Shown here piece by piece: positions 34,499-46,240 of a DNA stretch of 64,000 bases. The stretch spans positions 4,789,501 to 4,853,500 of the forward strand of contig OX344749.2 of NCBI GenBank assembly GCA_947034885.2. Direction: 5' to 3'. The stretch comes from Thuidium tamariscinum. Lineage: Eukaryota > Streptophyta > Bryopsida > Hypnales > Thuidiaceae. The notes beneath the pieces were generated by a model, which made no database searches, had not been told where the DNA came from, and saw nothing but the letters and a program-made list of their open reading frames with translations. Made by a program: the position numbers and the translations under genes. Positions within the stretch are counted from its first letter, which is position 1; the number at the start of each line of letters is the position of its first letter.

Positions 34499-36659
34499 TG
34501 TCTCTAAAAACATCTTCAACCGCTAATGGAATGATGCCAGGTTGTGGGGTAGATCCCAACATCATATACATCTTACCACTATTAGTTTGTCCGTAGGTAA
34601 GAATAGTACCTAATGCATATAGTTCAAGTTAGTGTATAAATGCTACGGGCAATGTGAAGACAAAAGAATATACGAAAGATTTGGCACAAAGCATAAAGTA
34701 AAAGAAAACTTACCATTAACCCACTATATGGTAAGTTTAAATCATGATTTTTCTTCACTTGTATCTTATTTATTTTAAATTCACTCAACTTGTTCCACTT
34801 TTACTTTTTCTAACTACTTTTCATTCATTTTAGTGATTAAATTTCATCAAGCCCTATTTTGTTCATTTTGAGTTTAATTTTTTAAGTGTAATATGTTTTT
34901 GGAAAGCTAGGATAAAGTTATAGTCTAATATCACTTTGTATTTAAGTGAAAACTTCATCTTCAACCTTTGAATCAAACTTTTAATTCGATCCTATTAGTT
35001 AAATTGTCCTACTTTGAAATTACATAAGTTACAATTGATTTAGTAACTTACTTCAATGGGTAGAGTATCTTAAAGATTGTTGTATACTCGTTCCTATCCA
35101 TCTTGTTTTCTATGGTTGAAAGTGTTTTATAATTTTTTTTACTACTTAAAATAGAAGTTTATTATAGTTTGTGATTCTTATTTATTTTTTATTTTTCTTA
35201 ATTCTTTTTCTTTTTCTTTCTACACTGTTGAAACTATTTTTTTTTAACTTCATACACAAACTAGAAAAATTTAGGTTCATTTTCTTATCTTAATCTATCT
35301 TATCCTCAAGTGTTTGTTGTGTGATTTTGTTTTCCTTTTTTTCCTCAACTAATTTTTATACTTTAACTAAAACCTTCAATTGCAATTTTATCATTCTATA
35401 GTTTGGATTCTTGAACTCAATTGTTTCTTCTATTGTAGTGTAGGCTAAGGAGAGAAAAACTAGAGAGATAAAAGTTGCTAATTCTTACACTTTAAATTGC
35501 TCATTTCTATTTCCATCTTCTAATTTTCTATTTTTTTCTTCCTAAGCGTTTTAGTTTTCAATCCGACTTTTAATAGTTTACTGTTTTTAGATTTCTAATA
35601 TGTTTTTCTTATAGAAACTTAAATCAGTTTTGTAAATTGATGCGGAACTTGAAAATCAAACTTTCTTAGTAGAAGTTATACATGGATGAAGTTTTGATTA
35701 CTAATCAGTGATTGAAACTTCATCCACTTAAAACTTTTTCAATTCAACTCGGTTTTCTTTGTACTTTATATTTTTGAAAAGCTTTCAACTTCTTCTATTA
35801 GATTCTTAACTCAAATCTATATCATAACACAATTTAAATGGTCTGACTTTACTTTTAGCTTTCGCTCGACATATACTTTAATTTTTAAATTAACTTTTGA
35901 TAGATTACTATTTTTAAACTTTGAGTGATTTTTCCTCGTAAAAATTAAGATTAATTTTTAAAATTGATATGATACTTGCAATTTGAACCTTTTTAGTAGA
36001 AGTTATGCATGGATGAAGTTTATTGTTTAGAACTTCATCTGCGCATATCTTATTCATTTTAGTTCAGATTTCTTTGTATTTTATGTTTTTGAAAATCTCT
36101 TAACCTCTGCTATAAGATTATGAACTTAAATTTGTATTGACACCTCTTCTTAGTAATCTGACTATACCCTTGGTCTTAGCCCTAAAGAAAGAGTAATATA
36201 AAAAATAACAAACTTGAACAAACTTGAACAACCTAAGGTCAAAAGGCCTAATTACATAGAAATGATTAAAAGAAAGAGGGAGGTTTAAAGCTTTGCCGTA
36301 GAATAGGAAATATACAAAATTCTAAAAACTTCAAACTACAGGAAGTCAAAGCTTTGCCGTTATTTCTAAAATAATCCAAATTTCTACAACTTCGAAATTC
36401 AAAAAGTCAAAGTTTTGCCGTGAATTGGAAAAATGAAAAAATGAATTTAAAAATACTCCCCATATAGCGAAAGTTTCATTGTTTCAAATAGGACAAAGAA
36501 ATATATGAACAATAAAAATACCAGGATTTGTTAGTATAACACTATAAGTGTTAGTATAATGATAAACCTACTCAAAACAAGTTAGAACTTCAAGAATACA
36601 CCACAAGTTAAATACTAGAGGCTCTTTTTAAAGGCATTGTATGAGTTCTGTCATTGTCA
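34499..36659 (-). repeat. Right arm of the giant inverted repeat
   Basis: This is the reverse complement of 28387-30487. It carries its own copy of the kinesin exon and the hairpin motifs, and a partly duplicated GTCAAAGYTTTGCCG segment near 36340-36420 absent from the left arm. Transcription through both arms would give a double-stranded RNA of about 2 kb. Confidence 0.9.
34500..34609 (-). pseudogene. Captured kinesin-7-like motor exon, right copy
   Basis: This is the same exon as at 30376-30494, in inverted orientation, preceded by AG on the minus strand. It keeps the GQTNSGKTYMM P-loop. It reads PGIIPLAVEDVFRD where the left copy has PGIISLAVEDVFKN, so this copy is closer to the family consensus at both differing positions. 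Homology stops before the 3' end of the exon, and the downstream splice site seen in the left copy is missing. Confidence 0.82.
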
Positions 36660-37440
36660 CTAAGGCCTCGGATTGATGCTATTTTTAATTACAAGGAGAA
36701 ATTAAAGCAGTTTAGGAGCAAATGTACGACATGCAGCGACTTCTACAATGGCAGATTGGAGAGGCCGCTCCATATCATGATCGTTTCAAGATTATGAAAT
36801 CCTAAAGAAACTCCAGCTTCACTATTTATTATAGTAAACTAGATTTGATTGGTGAAAAGGGAGTACCTTTCTAGCGTGGTTTTATGATGAAATGTGACAC
36901 ATTAGTTCGATTTCAATACGAATCAAGTATGAACTTGCGAATTATACATTTGAATTTAGAATTTCATATTTGGGTTTTAGACTTGTTGTAGAAAATTCAG
37001 GTTTAGGGTTAGGATTTGAATACAATTCAAATTGTCATTTTAGCTGCTTCAACAACAAGTTTGAATCGTTAGAATTTAGGATAATCTTTGCGCTAAAATT
37101 GTAGACTTTCAGCTTGCCATCACCACCTTTTATTGCTCATGGATGTGGCCCAGTTCCCTCTGGTTTACAAATTAGGAGTTTAGATTAATCAAAGCCCTTT
37201 CACTATACAATACACAGTTCTACAAGTGCAGGACTGATTTATTGCCCCAAATTTCCAACCCAAAGCTTGGGATTGCCACTAGCTTTAGATTTAGACACAA
37301 GGACTCATTCTGATTGCATCACCAAACCGTGGTGACTTGGGACAATAGTATGCACAACTTATTTTTGTCAAATTTTGTCTCTTTAACAATTTATCCACAC
37401 GATGTTTTCATTCTTCTTTGCGGTTCAGTTTCAAGTAATC
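36660..37440. other. Unassigned stretch
   Basis: A short plus-strand segment near 36710-36804 has protein-like composition (EQMYDMQRLLQWQIGEA) with a TAG a few codons upstream and TAA after it. It could be a gene remnant, but no family is evident. The rest is unremarkable. Confidence 0.3.
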
Positions 37441-37449
37441 ATTTTTGAA

Positions 37450-38330
37450 CTTTGACCTAGTTGGGGGGATCCGTTTTGCGGAGGATAAGTTTCCTTGCCG
37501 CGGATTTGCCTTATTATTTATTTACAATCGTAGTTGCCTAGTTGGCGGACATCCGTTTTGCAGGGGATGAGTTCCCTTGCCGCGGATTTGCCTTATTATT
37601 TACTTACAATCATAGTTGCCTAGTTGGCGGACATCCGTTTTGCAGGGGATGAGTTCCCTTGCCGCGGATTTGTTTTATTATTTACTTACAATCATAGTTG
37701 CCTAGTTGGCGGACGTCCATTTTGCAGGGGACGAGTTCCCTTGCTGCGGATTTGCTTTATTATTTACTTACAATCGTAGTTGTCTAGTTGGCGGACATCC
37801 GTTTTGCAGGGGACGAGTTCCTTTGCCCCAGGTTTGCCTTCTCTTTAGTTACATTTGTAGTTGCATAGTTGGAAAGGATCCATTTTGCAGGGGATGAACT
37901 CTCTTGCCACGGATTCGCCTTATTCTTTACTTACAGTCCTAGTTGTCTAGTTAGGGGGGATCCATTTTGTGAGAGATGAGCTCCCTTACCGCGGGTTTGC
38001 CTTATTCTTTACTTATAATCGTAGTTGCCTAGTTGGGGGAATTTGTTTTGCGGGGGACAAGCTCCCTTGCCGCGGGTTCACCTTATTCTTTACTTACAAT
38101 TGTAGTTACTTAGTTGGCGGACATCCGTTTTGCGGGGGACGAGTTCCTTTGTCGCAGACTCACCTTATTCTTTAGTTACAGTCGTAGTTGCCTAGTTGAA
38201 GAGGATCCGTTTTACGGGGAATGAGTCCCTTTGCCGCGGATTTGCCTTAATCTTTACTTACAGTTATAGTTGCCTAGTTGGAGAGGATCCGTTTTGCGAG
38301 GGACGAGCCCCTTTGCCACGGGTTCCTTTC
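37450..38330 (+). repeat. Minisatellite, 82-bp unit, about 10.5 copies
   Basis: Each unit has TAGTTGCCTAGTTGGCGGAC, then CATCCGTTTTGCAGGGGA, GAGTTCCCTTGCCGCGGATT and a TTATTTACTTACAAT tail. Starts at 37531, 37613 and 37695 give a period of 82 bp. Early units are near identical; later ones diverge and substitute GGGGATCC for GGCGGACATCC. The period is not a multiple of three, so the open frames across it are not a protein. The unit is much more GC-rich than its flanks. Confidence 0.93.
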
Positions 38331-38722
38331 TTATATTGATAAACTTTTTAAAGTTTTTATTCTTTAATGAATGGGTTCTCTTGCTATGGGCTTCTGTTCA
38401 TTTTATTTCGTATTTTTTAATATTAAGGGTAGTTTTACTAAATGAATAGTTGCACAATGAATCAAAAAGCTAAGTGTGCATGGATTTTGATTCTTCTATA
38501 CGCATGGTAAGCTTATTCAAATTATAGGACTTGAGTGGCTATGTTTTTTTCAAAATGATTGTGTAATGGTTGGATCTATGCATGCATATGATTTATTTCT
38601 CTGTCATTTTTTTGTGTTTATTCAAAATTATTTTAATGCAAGCTCTTATTGATCATTTTTTTTAAGGTTTGTTTGTTGAAACTTAGAGTTCATGACTATT
38701 ATCAAATTGAATACACCTTTGC
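38331..38722. other. AT-rich stretch between the minisatellite and the JmjC relic
   Basis: Nothing is recognised apart from A/T-rich single-copy-looking DNA. Confidence 0.35.
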
Positions 38723-40461
38723 ATGTCTTTTGTAATTTTACAAGATTCATATATTGATATCATGACAAATTTATTGTACATGGATTGCATAAAAGAGTTT
38801 TTAATGAATCAACGTGCAGACCATGCAAAGCTGAAGACTCACAAGAGGGCTCTTATAGCTATGTCCAAAGCACCTCATGGAGATGATTTTTATTGCAATG
38901 TTTGCAAAAGCACGGGTTACAAGAATTGAAACTATGAAAAAGGCAATCAACATACAAAACCACAAGTATCATTCAGGTGATTATTTTAAAATAACATTTC
39001 AATATATTTTTATTATTCAATATGTTTGGTTGTATTATATATTTTTTTATATATGAAGGTTTATATAATTAGATCATGTAATTATATTCATATAATTTTG
39101 ATGTTGTTGTGAATGTTGAAATATGAAGAACGTTTTGAAGCTCAATATAGTGTGTATGACTGAAAATCATGGCAGAAGGTACATTGTTCATGTTAAGTTT
39201 TCGATACATATTTTCTTATTTGTTGAGAATATTAAATGTTGTCAAGTTTGAAACAAATGTTTATTACTTTTGAATCACGAGGTTTGTTGTGAATCAAATA
39301 TCCGATCGTTAATTGTATATTGAAATGAGAAGCATGTAAGTTATATTTTACAATAACAAAGGTTAGTGGTGTGAGACTATATTTATTTGCTTGGTTTAAA
39401 TTACAATTATTTTTTTGACTTAAATTAATCAAACATATTGTTGTATACAGATGACTCCATTTGCTTTGAAGAGGCATATCACTAATGATCATGGGGATGT
39501 TCTTTTTCAACCATTTCAAGAAGAAGCGATGACTTGGTACAAAGGGTCTCTATCTCACATATATAACTTTATTAAAGCAATTGAGAATGATGGAAGCACA
39601 AACCTACTCTGACTCTTAGTGTGGGTTCAAAAACTCCTGAACAAATCATCATCAAGAATTAGAAAGAATATTCGTGGATAGTACAATAACATTTTGAATA
39701 CTCTTTAGAACGTAAATGAAGAAGCATTTGCTATATGGTTCCTTGAGCATAATTTTTCTACAACGAAGGACTTATTGGACACTGTAAAGGAAAGCAATAA
39801 CAAAGAGTTGATCCGACATGGATTTTGGATAGTCAATGACAATCATAAGTCGAACAACATTGCTAATCGACATATGAACTTATCACGATTGTTGAACAAG
39901 AGTGAATTTTGCCGTATAAAGTTTGAAACATCTCTTTTTGGAAGTTCATTGACTTCACCCAATGTAGCGAGTTTTACACAAGGACCATTTTGCAATTTGC
40001 ACGATTTATCGTGAAAAACATGGCATTGGAGATGACCATTGATGAAGTCATGAAGAAGATTATTGGGGAAAATGCAGATGTAGATGACTTTCAAGAGGCT
40101 TTGTTTTATCATGTTTCATCAGATCTTCAAATACTTTACGACAATGATGTTGATCTCGATTGTCATTTTGATACTGCATAGTTGAGCTTCAAGAGCGGTG
40201 AATCTTTCATTGATGCAAAGGCTTTCCATTTGAAAATTGTTTGTAAAGATGATTATAATGAGTAGTTGGTAGAGGTTTATGAGTTTTTGAGAGATGAGAT
40301 GGATTACATTTCAAAAAAAGATTGTAAGGTTACTCACAACATCCCACTTGTGGATGATAGTTTTAGATTATGTGCAAGAATGCGGATAGAGGGGTGTATG
40401 ACACAAACAGGTGGATGTCTGAAAGTTATTCGTAGGCTAACAAGAGGTGCTATTATAGCAT
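38723..40461 (+). pseudogene. 5' part of a decayed zinc-finger/JmjC gene
   Basis: Plus-strand exon-like segments read DDFYCNVCKSTGYKN (about 38880-38930, with a CxxC) and, from 39451, FALKRHITNDHGD, the H-x3-H half of a zinc finger. Long open segments follow (39775-40014, 39990-40181, 40266-40461) in more than one frame, with TGA and TAG interruptions. The last segment is cut by the Mutator-like element inside codons reading RGAIIA. Its frame continues exactly at 53910. The N-terminal half would be a DNA- or protein-binding region of a JmjC protein. Exon boundaries are only approximate. Confidence 0.55.
40453..40461 (+). repeat. Target site duplication of the Mutator-like element, left
   Basis: TTATAGCAT lies immediately outside the left terminal repeat and is identical to 53901-53909. 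Nine bases is the usual duplication length for Mutator-like elements. Confidence 0.95.
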
Positions 40462-40640
40462 GCAGGACTTTAAATCGTGCATTCCAAAGTGGACCCACCC
40501 TACGTGGCGCGCCGGTCAGAGAACGGGACCGCGCGCCCTCGCCGGCCCACTTTGGACCGAGACCGACCCGATGTACCCTACCCGCTCCCGACGGAGTCCA
40601 ATCGCGAAGTCGATGGAGGGGAGCAACGACGGAGCGGCCA
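40462..40640 (+). repeat. Left terminal inverted repeat of the MULE
   Basis: GC-rich, with many CpG sites, unlike the AT-rich DNA outside. It pairs with about 53720-53900 at roughly three-quarters identity, with small indels. CpG retention at both ends contrasts with decay of the internal genes. Confidence 0.88.
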
Positions 40641-41154
40641 TTGACAGAGATAGAGACGGATGTAGAGTTGGAGATGACGTCCTGAACTTTAGGGTGATGG
40701 GACGTGTTCGAAAGAGTTGGGTAATGCAAGCTTTGAATGCATGCAGCAGGACAACCCATGGGTCGCACTTCTTTCTCTTGCAAGAACATTGTTGAGAGTT
40801 GTTGAAGTGCTGCAGTATAGGGTTTAGGTTTGTTTGGCTGCATTATTGTTTAATTAGTATAGGATTTTGGAGCTCAAGGCATTACGAGGTAGTGCGCAGC
40901 GTTGTTTCTTAGGGTTTCGTTAATCTATGCACCTTTGATTGTTAGCTTCTGTCTTTTTTCGTTTTAGTGTAATATACTTTGTTTTTGAGTCACATTTTCA
41001 CACGCTATGCTACCATTGCTGCCTTTAGGACTTTGGGTTTAGGTTGCACTGCACGTACTGCGCGGACGCAAGGCGCAACTTTGAACAACTTGCTACAACT
41101 TTGGTACTGTGGATTTTATTGTCAAATCTGGTTACATCGACTTCTAGGGTTTAA

Positions 41155-44100
41155 ATGACATGCTCGGAGACATCGAAGTCCCAGTTCGATGAGGATACAG
41201 ACGATGACAAGTCCAGCGTTGAGGAGCTCTACGAAGCGAGCGATGATAGCCAGCAAACGATTGGTGAGGAGGAGCAGGAAGCAGTCATGGCAAAGTCGGA
41301 CGCAGTGCAGGATAAGAAGACCGCAGGCAACACTAGACCGAAAAAGAAGAAGAAGAGGGCCAAGGTAGGTATGAAGCAGTACCCGCACCTTATGCATTTG
41401 CCGGACGGAGGAGGGAAATATTTTTACATATACCAAGATCCGGACATGATTCATTGGCTTGGAAAGCAAACCTATATAGAAGTGGCTCGATTTACAGCAA
41501 TTGGACTCGTCAAAGAGGTTAGTTTCCATCTGTACATTTTCCTTCAATCTTCAATCCACATCTTTAGTCCTCCTTGTGCTCATAATTTCCAACGCCTTTG
41601 TTGTGGAAGACATTGTATTTTACTGCATCATTTGTCTTTCAAATTTCTGTTTCGGCAGTTGAAGAAAATATTTTTGGTCTGCAGGATTGCATTGTAGGAC
41701 TCTCTTCTATTCCCATGTCCTGTAGTTTGCAAATAGTTCATGATTTCCATTTCGCAACGTCCTATATGATTTAGGGTTTAGAGTGCTTAGGAATCCAGCT
41801 GCATTTGCTCCCACATTGATTTGACTTGAACCTTCGTGAATCTTGCATTACACAAACAATGTTTTGCACAATGTTCTTATACCTCCACCTCCTAGAATGC
41901 ATGTTCTAATATTATGTATTTGGCATTCTTATGTTTGTATGAACTTTGCAGCATAAGGTAGGGGATGACCAAAACTTGAGGCTATACAAGTGTACGATGA
42001 TGCATTCCCGGAAGAAATGTGCATGTCTCTACACAGAGCCGGAGTACGAGAAGCTGACAGTTGAGGCGCACATCAAGAGTAATCCAGCTAATTTGGAGAA
42101 AACAAGTGGCGGACGAAAGCAATTTTATTGCATCTACTGCAAAACAACACAAAAAGACAAGAACAAGTTGTCATTCCACCGAATGACCAGTCAATGCACG
42201 AAGAGTCCTCCAGGGCAGTTCTTGAAGATGTATCCAACATGGGACAAGGGAGATACAAAGGAGCTGAACCGCATCCTTGCAAACTGGGGAATGGGCCAAC
42301 AGGATGCAGAACCTTCTACCAAACGACGCTTAGAGACAGCTGACAAGGGGGGGAAGAAGAAAAAGTTGAAGTTGGACACGACAACTCTAGCAAAGCAACC
42401 TCAGAAGTAAAGTGTGAAGATGAAAAATGGTGCATCAATCTTAAATCCCATGCAACTTTCAAATGAGCTGGATCCAACATCTCTACATCACAGCCAGAGA
42501 TCCAAATCGCCAGTGCGTTCTTCACGGCGCAGAAAAGAGCTGAGATTGATTAGCCAGAGCCGCCTTGCTACAGAAAACGTGAAAGATACAGCCCAGCAAG
42601 CTTCTCCATGGGAAAGGGTTGACCGAGAGCCAGTCTATAGTGCAGGACCAAGAACGTCGAAGGACATGGAGCCAGTCGACAATGCAGGATCAAGAAAGCA
42701 GAAGGACATGGAAGCCTTGGGATATTCAAAGAAGGAGCAGAACAAGGAACAGGAACCTCCAAGACGACATAAAAAAACGGAGGACATGACACTCACACGG
42801 GTAGAAGTGGAGGCTCTCGCCATGAAAGAAGTTGCGTCCTTCACGCTTCAGGACCAAGGTGGCCTCCGAGCAAAACCACAAGAGGTGAAGAGGACTGGAC
42901 TTGGACTTCTCATATACGAGAGTGGTGAAATTTTGAGCAGGGAAGTTTTGAGCAAACCTAAGGCAGCCAAAGATGCACTTCTACAGATGTTCAATGAGGG
43001 TACTCTACTGAATACCTTGTACCTCAAGTTTGGCATCTAGATAGGAAACCACAAGATCCCACAGGTATGAAACTTCTAAAGCCATCTCACTTCTCTAATG
43101 TCCTGAATTTGGAATTACTGCCCTACATTAAAGTTGCTTGTTATGCATTGAGTTCAAATGATTTGTAAGGGATCTTCAACACATTAGTCTATTTCTGAGT
43201 TTTTCATTCTTGAAAATGTGCCTACACCTCCTAACATGCCGTACACTAAATTTTGTGTAGGAATTACATCCGGTTAAGAAGACAGCTGAGGTGATTACAA
43301 AAGTCAGCCAATCAATCAGCATTTTCGATCAAGGTAATTACTCAAATGGTGAGGGAAGGTCAGCTGGAGAGGACGAGATTCAAAAAGTGCATGACTACCT
43401 TACCTACCGTCTTGACTATGATCAGTACCTGTTAGAGACATCATTGGCGGAGAAAGAATTGCAGAAGAAGCGCACAAGCCACATCGTCGGGAAATTGGAG
43501 GCATTTGACAGGACAGAAAGGCTAATTTGTAAAGAGAAGGATTGGGATTGGTCTCCATTGTATGTCCTGTTGCAAGACAGTCCGCCTCTGAACTAGCCAT
43601 CAGCTCCTTGGGATCACACTTCAGAGGAGCTTGACCGATTGTTTAGGCACATTGAAGTGGAGGAAGTAGAGCAAGACGTCTCATTAGAGACAGAATGCCC
43701 GCACATTGTGCGGGCACTCAAGCTCATGATGCGACAAAATTATGGCCCTGGGGAACCACTCGCGCATCCATCAGAATGCCTCGATGCCAACCGAATATTG
43801 AACTACGGAAAAGGACTGCAAAACTCCATTCGACTTGCGGTTATTGTACAAGACCTAATCTCATATGGTTGGATTTTCTTCCCAAAAATTCACAAGTGTA
43901 TTCAGCCACTGGTGCAGTGTAGGACTGATCTTCTTGCACTACTCGGCTACAAGGATGATGCACAGCTTGCAGTTGTTGACATGATCGAGATCTTTCTTAA
44001 CCGAATTGCACGAAGAGCTGTGCTTGACATGTTCCGCACAGGACAAAGACGTCACCTTGCAACAATGTGGTATTCTAGTTTACCAACGAACAACGACATT

Positions 44101-45695
44101 GCCGAGTGTCACGAGGTAAAATATAACATTGCATTTTTACTTCTTTGTAAATATTGTCCTTATATGCAGTATACATTTTAAGTTTTCATATATTAGGATT
44201 TCTTATAAACATTTTTCAACTCTAAACTAATATGCAAAAAATACTATATTTAACCTTAATGTTGTATTTCCTATATACTTTGCAGGTCTTCAAAAGAATT
44301 CTAACCCTTCGTGAGGACATCGACGTTGGCTGGGTGTTCGTTGGAGAGACCACACCAATTCAACCATTTTGGCTTGCTCTAGATGTCTTGCAAAGACAAA
44401 CAAAGGGGATGCTTGACCTTCGCGCAGCGCAGTTGCGTGCACTTCAATCCCTTGGGTGTAGAACACATGAGGTGGTCCTAAATGGCACCAACGAAGTACC
44501 GTTAGATGATGGATCTGACAAGGCTGGGCAGCGTGATGGTAAACAAGGAATGGAGGACCCTGCCAAATCCTAGAGTGCAGGACTATTCCCGGACGCAACA
44601 CCAGCCTATCCTGCATTCTTGAATGGAATTGACACTTATGGTATTGGTGACATCAACCTCACACTTGGTGATTCTCCATCCTGTCCATCTGCCTCGGAGA
44701 AGCGTATGTATGAGCAGCATATCTTGACTCCCCCGCGCGCAATTCCAATATCCAAGTTGGCCTTGTTCATGCATGTCTTGACGGATATTACAGAACAAAA
44801 CTCCCCACAGCAGAACATGGTTCAAGGTAGGCTTCTAAAGAACCCCCCTATCTTCGCTCGTTCTGGACTGCTCTCGAGACTCAGCAAAGGTTCATCTATA
44901 CCTTCGGAGGAATGTGAAGGAGAGGAGTGCCAATCCCCGCCAGCTCTAAAAACAGTGGAGGAAGAAGCCCTTTTTAGTCCATTAAGCAACATCGATTCAA
45001 AACTTAGTCCTAATAGGTGAGGTACTAGAAGTGTGGTACAACATAGTGTGCTAATCCAGTTGGTTCATTTCGTTGGTCCTGCAGTGGTATGCCACTGCAA
45101 TACAGTTTCAAAGTAAAGACGTTGGACATTGTATGGACATGTTCTTCTTTAGACACTGCTTTGAATGTAATACAATGGAAATGGTGTTTGGAAACTGAAT
45201 AGATTTCATATCCTGCGCAAATTATGTCGTAGTGTAACTTTCGTATTTTGTTTTGCAGACTAGAGGCAGAGCTCAAGCGAGTTGTTGAAAATGCAGGTGG
45301 GTGTCATGGGTTTACCTTGCATATTCTGTGTCATGTTTTTGTATCCTTACTTTGGTATTCAACGTACACTCAAACTCTATTTGACCCTGAAGGTTGGGTT
45401 AGTAATGCCGTGTTGAAATGGTTTCGTCAATGGTGCTTAATGATTGCAGTATTCATCTAAACATTATTGTTTCTGTAGTCCGTTTCTTTCTGCCAGTGTG
45501 AAGGAATATGAGAAGGAAAGGAAGGACTTCTTAGAGTTGATGCGCGATGTTATTGTTAAGAAATTTAATCTATTTCTTGAAGCAAAAATCTTCATTTTAT
45601 CCGTAGGGGATTTAGGACACTGGAACTTGATAGTCATGACAAAGAAGAGGCAACTCTATCACTTTGATTATTTCCTAAGTGCAATTAATTTGTAA
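41155..45695 (+). pseudogene. Multi-exon MULE accessory gene with Ulp1-like protease domain
   Basis: The inferred exons are 41155-41517, 41952-43064, 43261-44115, 44286-45016, 45259-about 45450 and about 45479-45691. GT-AG borders and matching phases join the first five. The protein would be about 1,100 residues. It has an acidic start, a lysine-rich tract, a cysteine/histidine region (YKCTMMHSRKKCAC, FYCIYCKTT), and a long middle part I do not recognise. The C-terminal C48 (SUMO-protease-like) domain has a GWVSNAVL block, GHWNLIV with the catalytic histidine and YHFDYF with the aspartate. The cysteine-containing segment was not found; a 5' splice signal (TTTGTAAGG) ends the last exon. In-frame stops lie at 42408 (TAA), 43038, 43594 and 44571 (TAG). 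A frameshift or tiny intron lies at 45450-45478. Confidence 0.72.
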
Positions 45696-45699
45696 GGAC

Positions 45700-46240
45700 A
45701 AGTTTGACGTGTATGAGATAACGCAATGCCTTCCTGGATTATGAAGTTCTGCATTCTAGTCATACTATCTTGCACAAAGATCATTACTACCATGTCCTGT
45801 ACAAAGATCATTTTTGCCATGTCCTGCTTGTATTTAAAAAAATATTCGATACTAAAACATAAATTTTTGTATAGGGTGCAAAAAGCATCTTTAAGAATAA
45901 TGCTATCAAAACTCGTTATTTCTTGAAAGATACATTGTTCCATGTACTTAGCGAGCAAAGATTTACGGGTGAAATTTTTAGTGATTTTTAGGATGTGGAC
46001 CTATTACTAAGATTTATGTTAAAAGAATTATTATAGCTACTAACCTCCTTGTGGAATTTTAAATTTGTGACTTCTTAAATATATTTAGTACACTTCCACA
46101 ATCAGAAGTCCACAGTCATGGGGCTGAAATTTCAACTGTAAATTGACTTTTTGGAAATGATATATTTTTTCTTTTTTCCTCAAAAATTCAAATTTGTTTT
46201 GGAATTAATTTTCTACGCTCACAAGACTTAGTCTTCTAGC
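45700..46240. other. MULE interior, no gene recognised
   Basis: AT-rich DNA downstream of the Ulp1-like exon. The missing catalytic cysteine exon would be expected in this direction, but no fitting motif was seen. Confidence 0.4.

Noticed and set aside
37706..38175. Open frames rich in Cys, Phe and Gly
   Set aside because: They come from the 82-bp minisatellite. The period is not a multiple of three, so no repeated protein is encoded.
40334..40843. 169-codon minus-strand frame
   Set aside because: It lies across the MULE terminal repeat and host boundary. The openness comes from the GC-rich terminal repeat.
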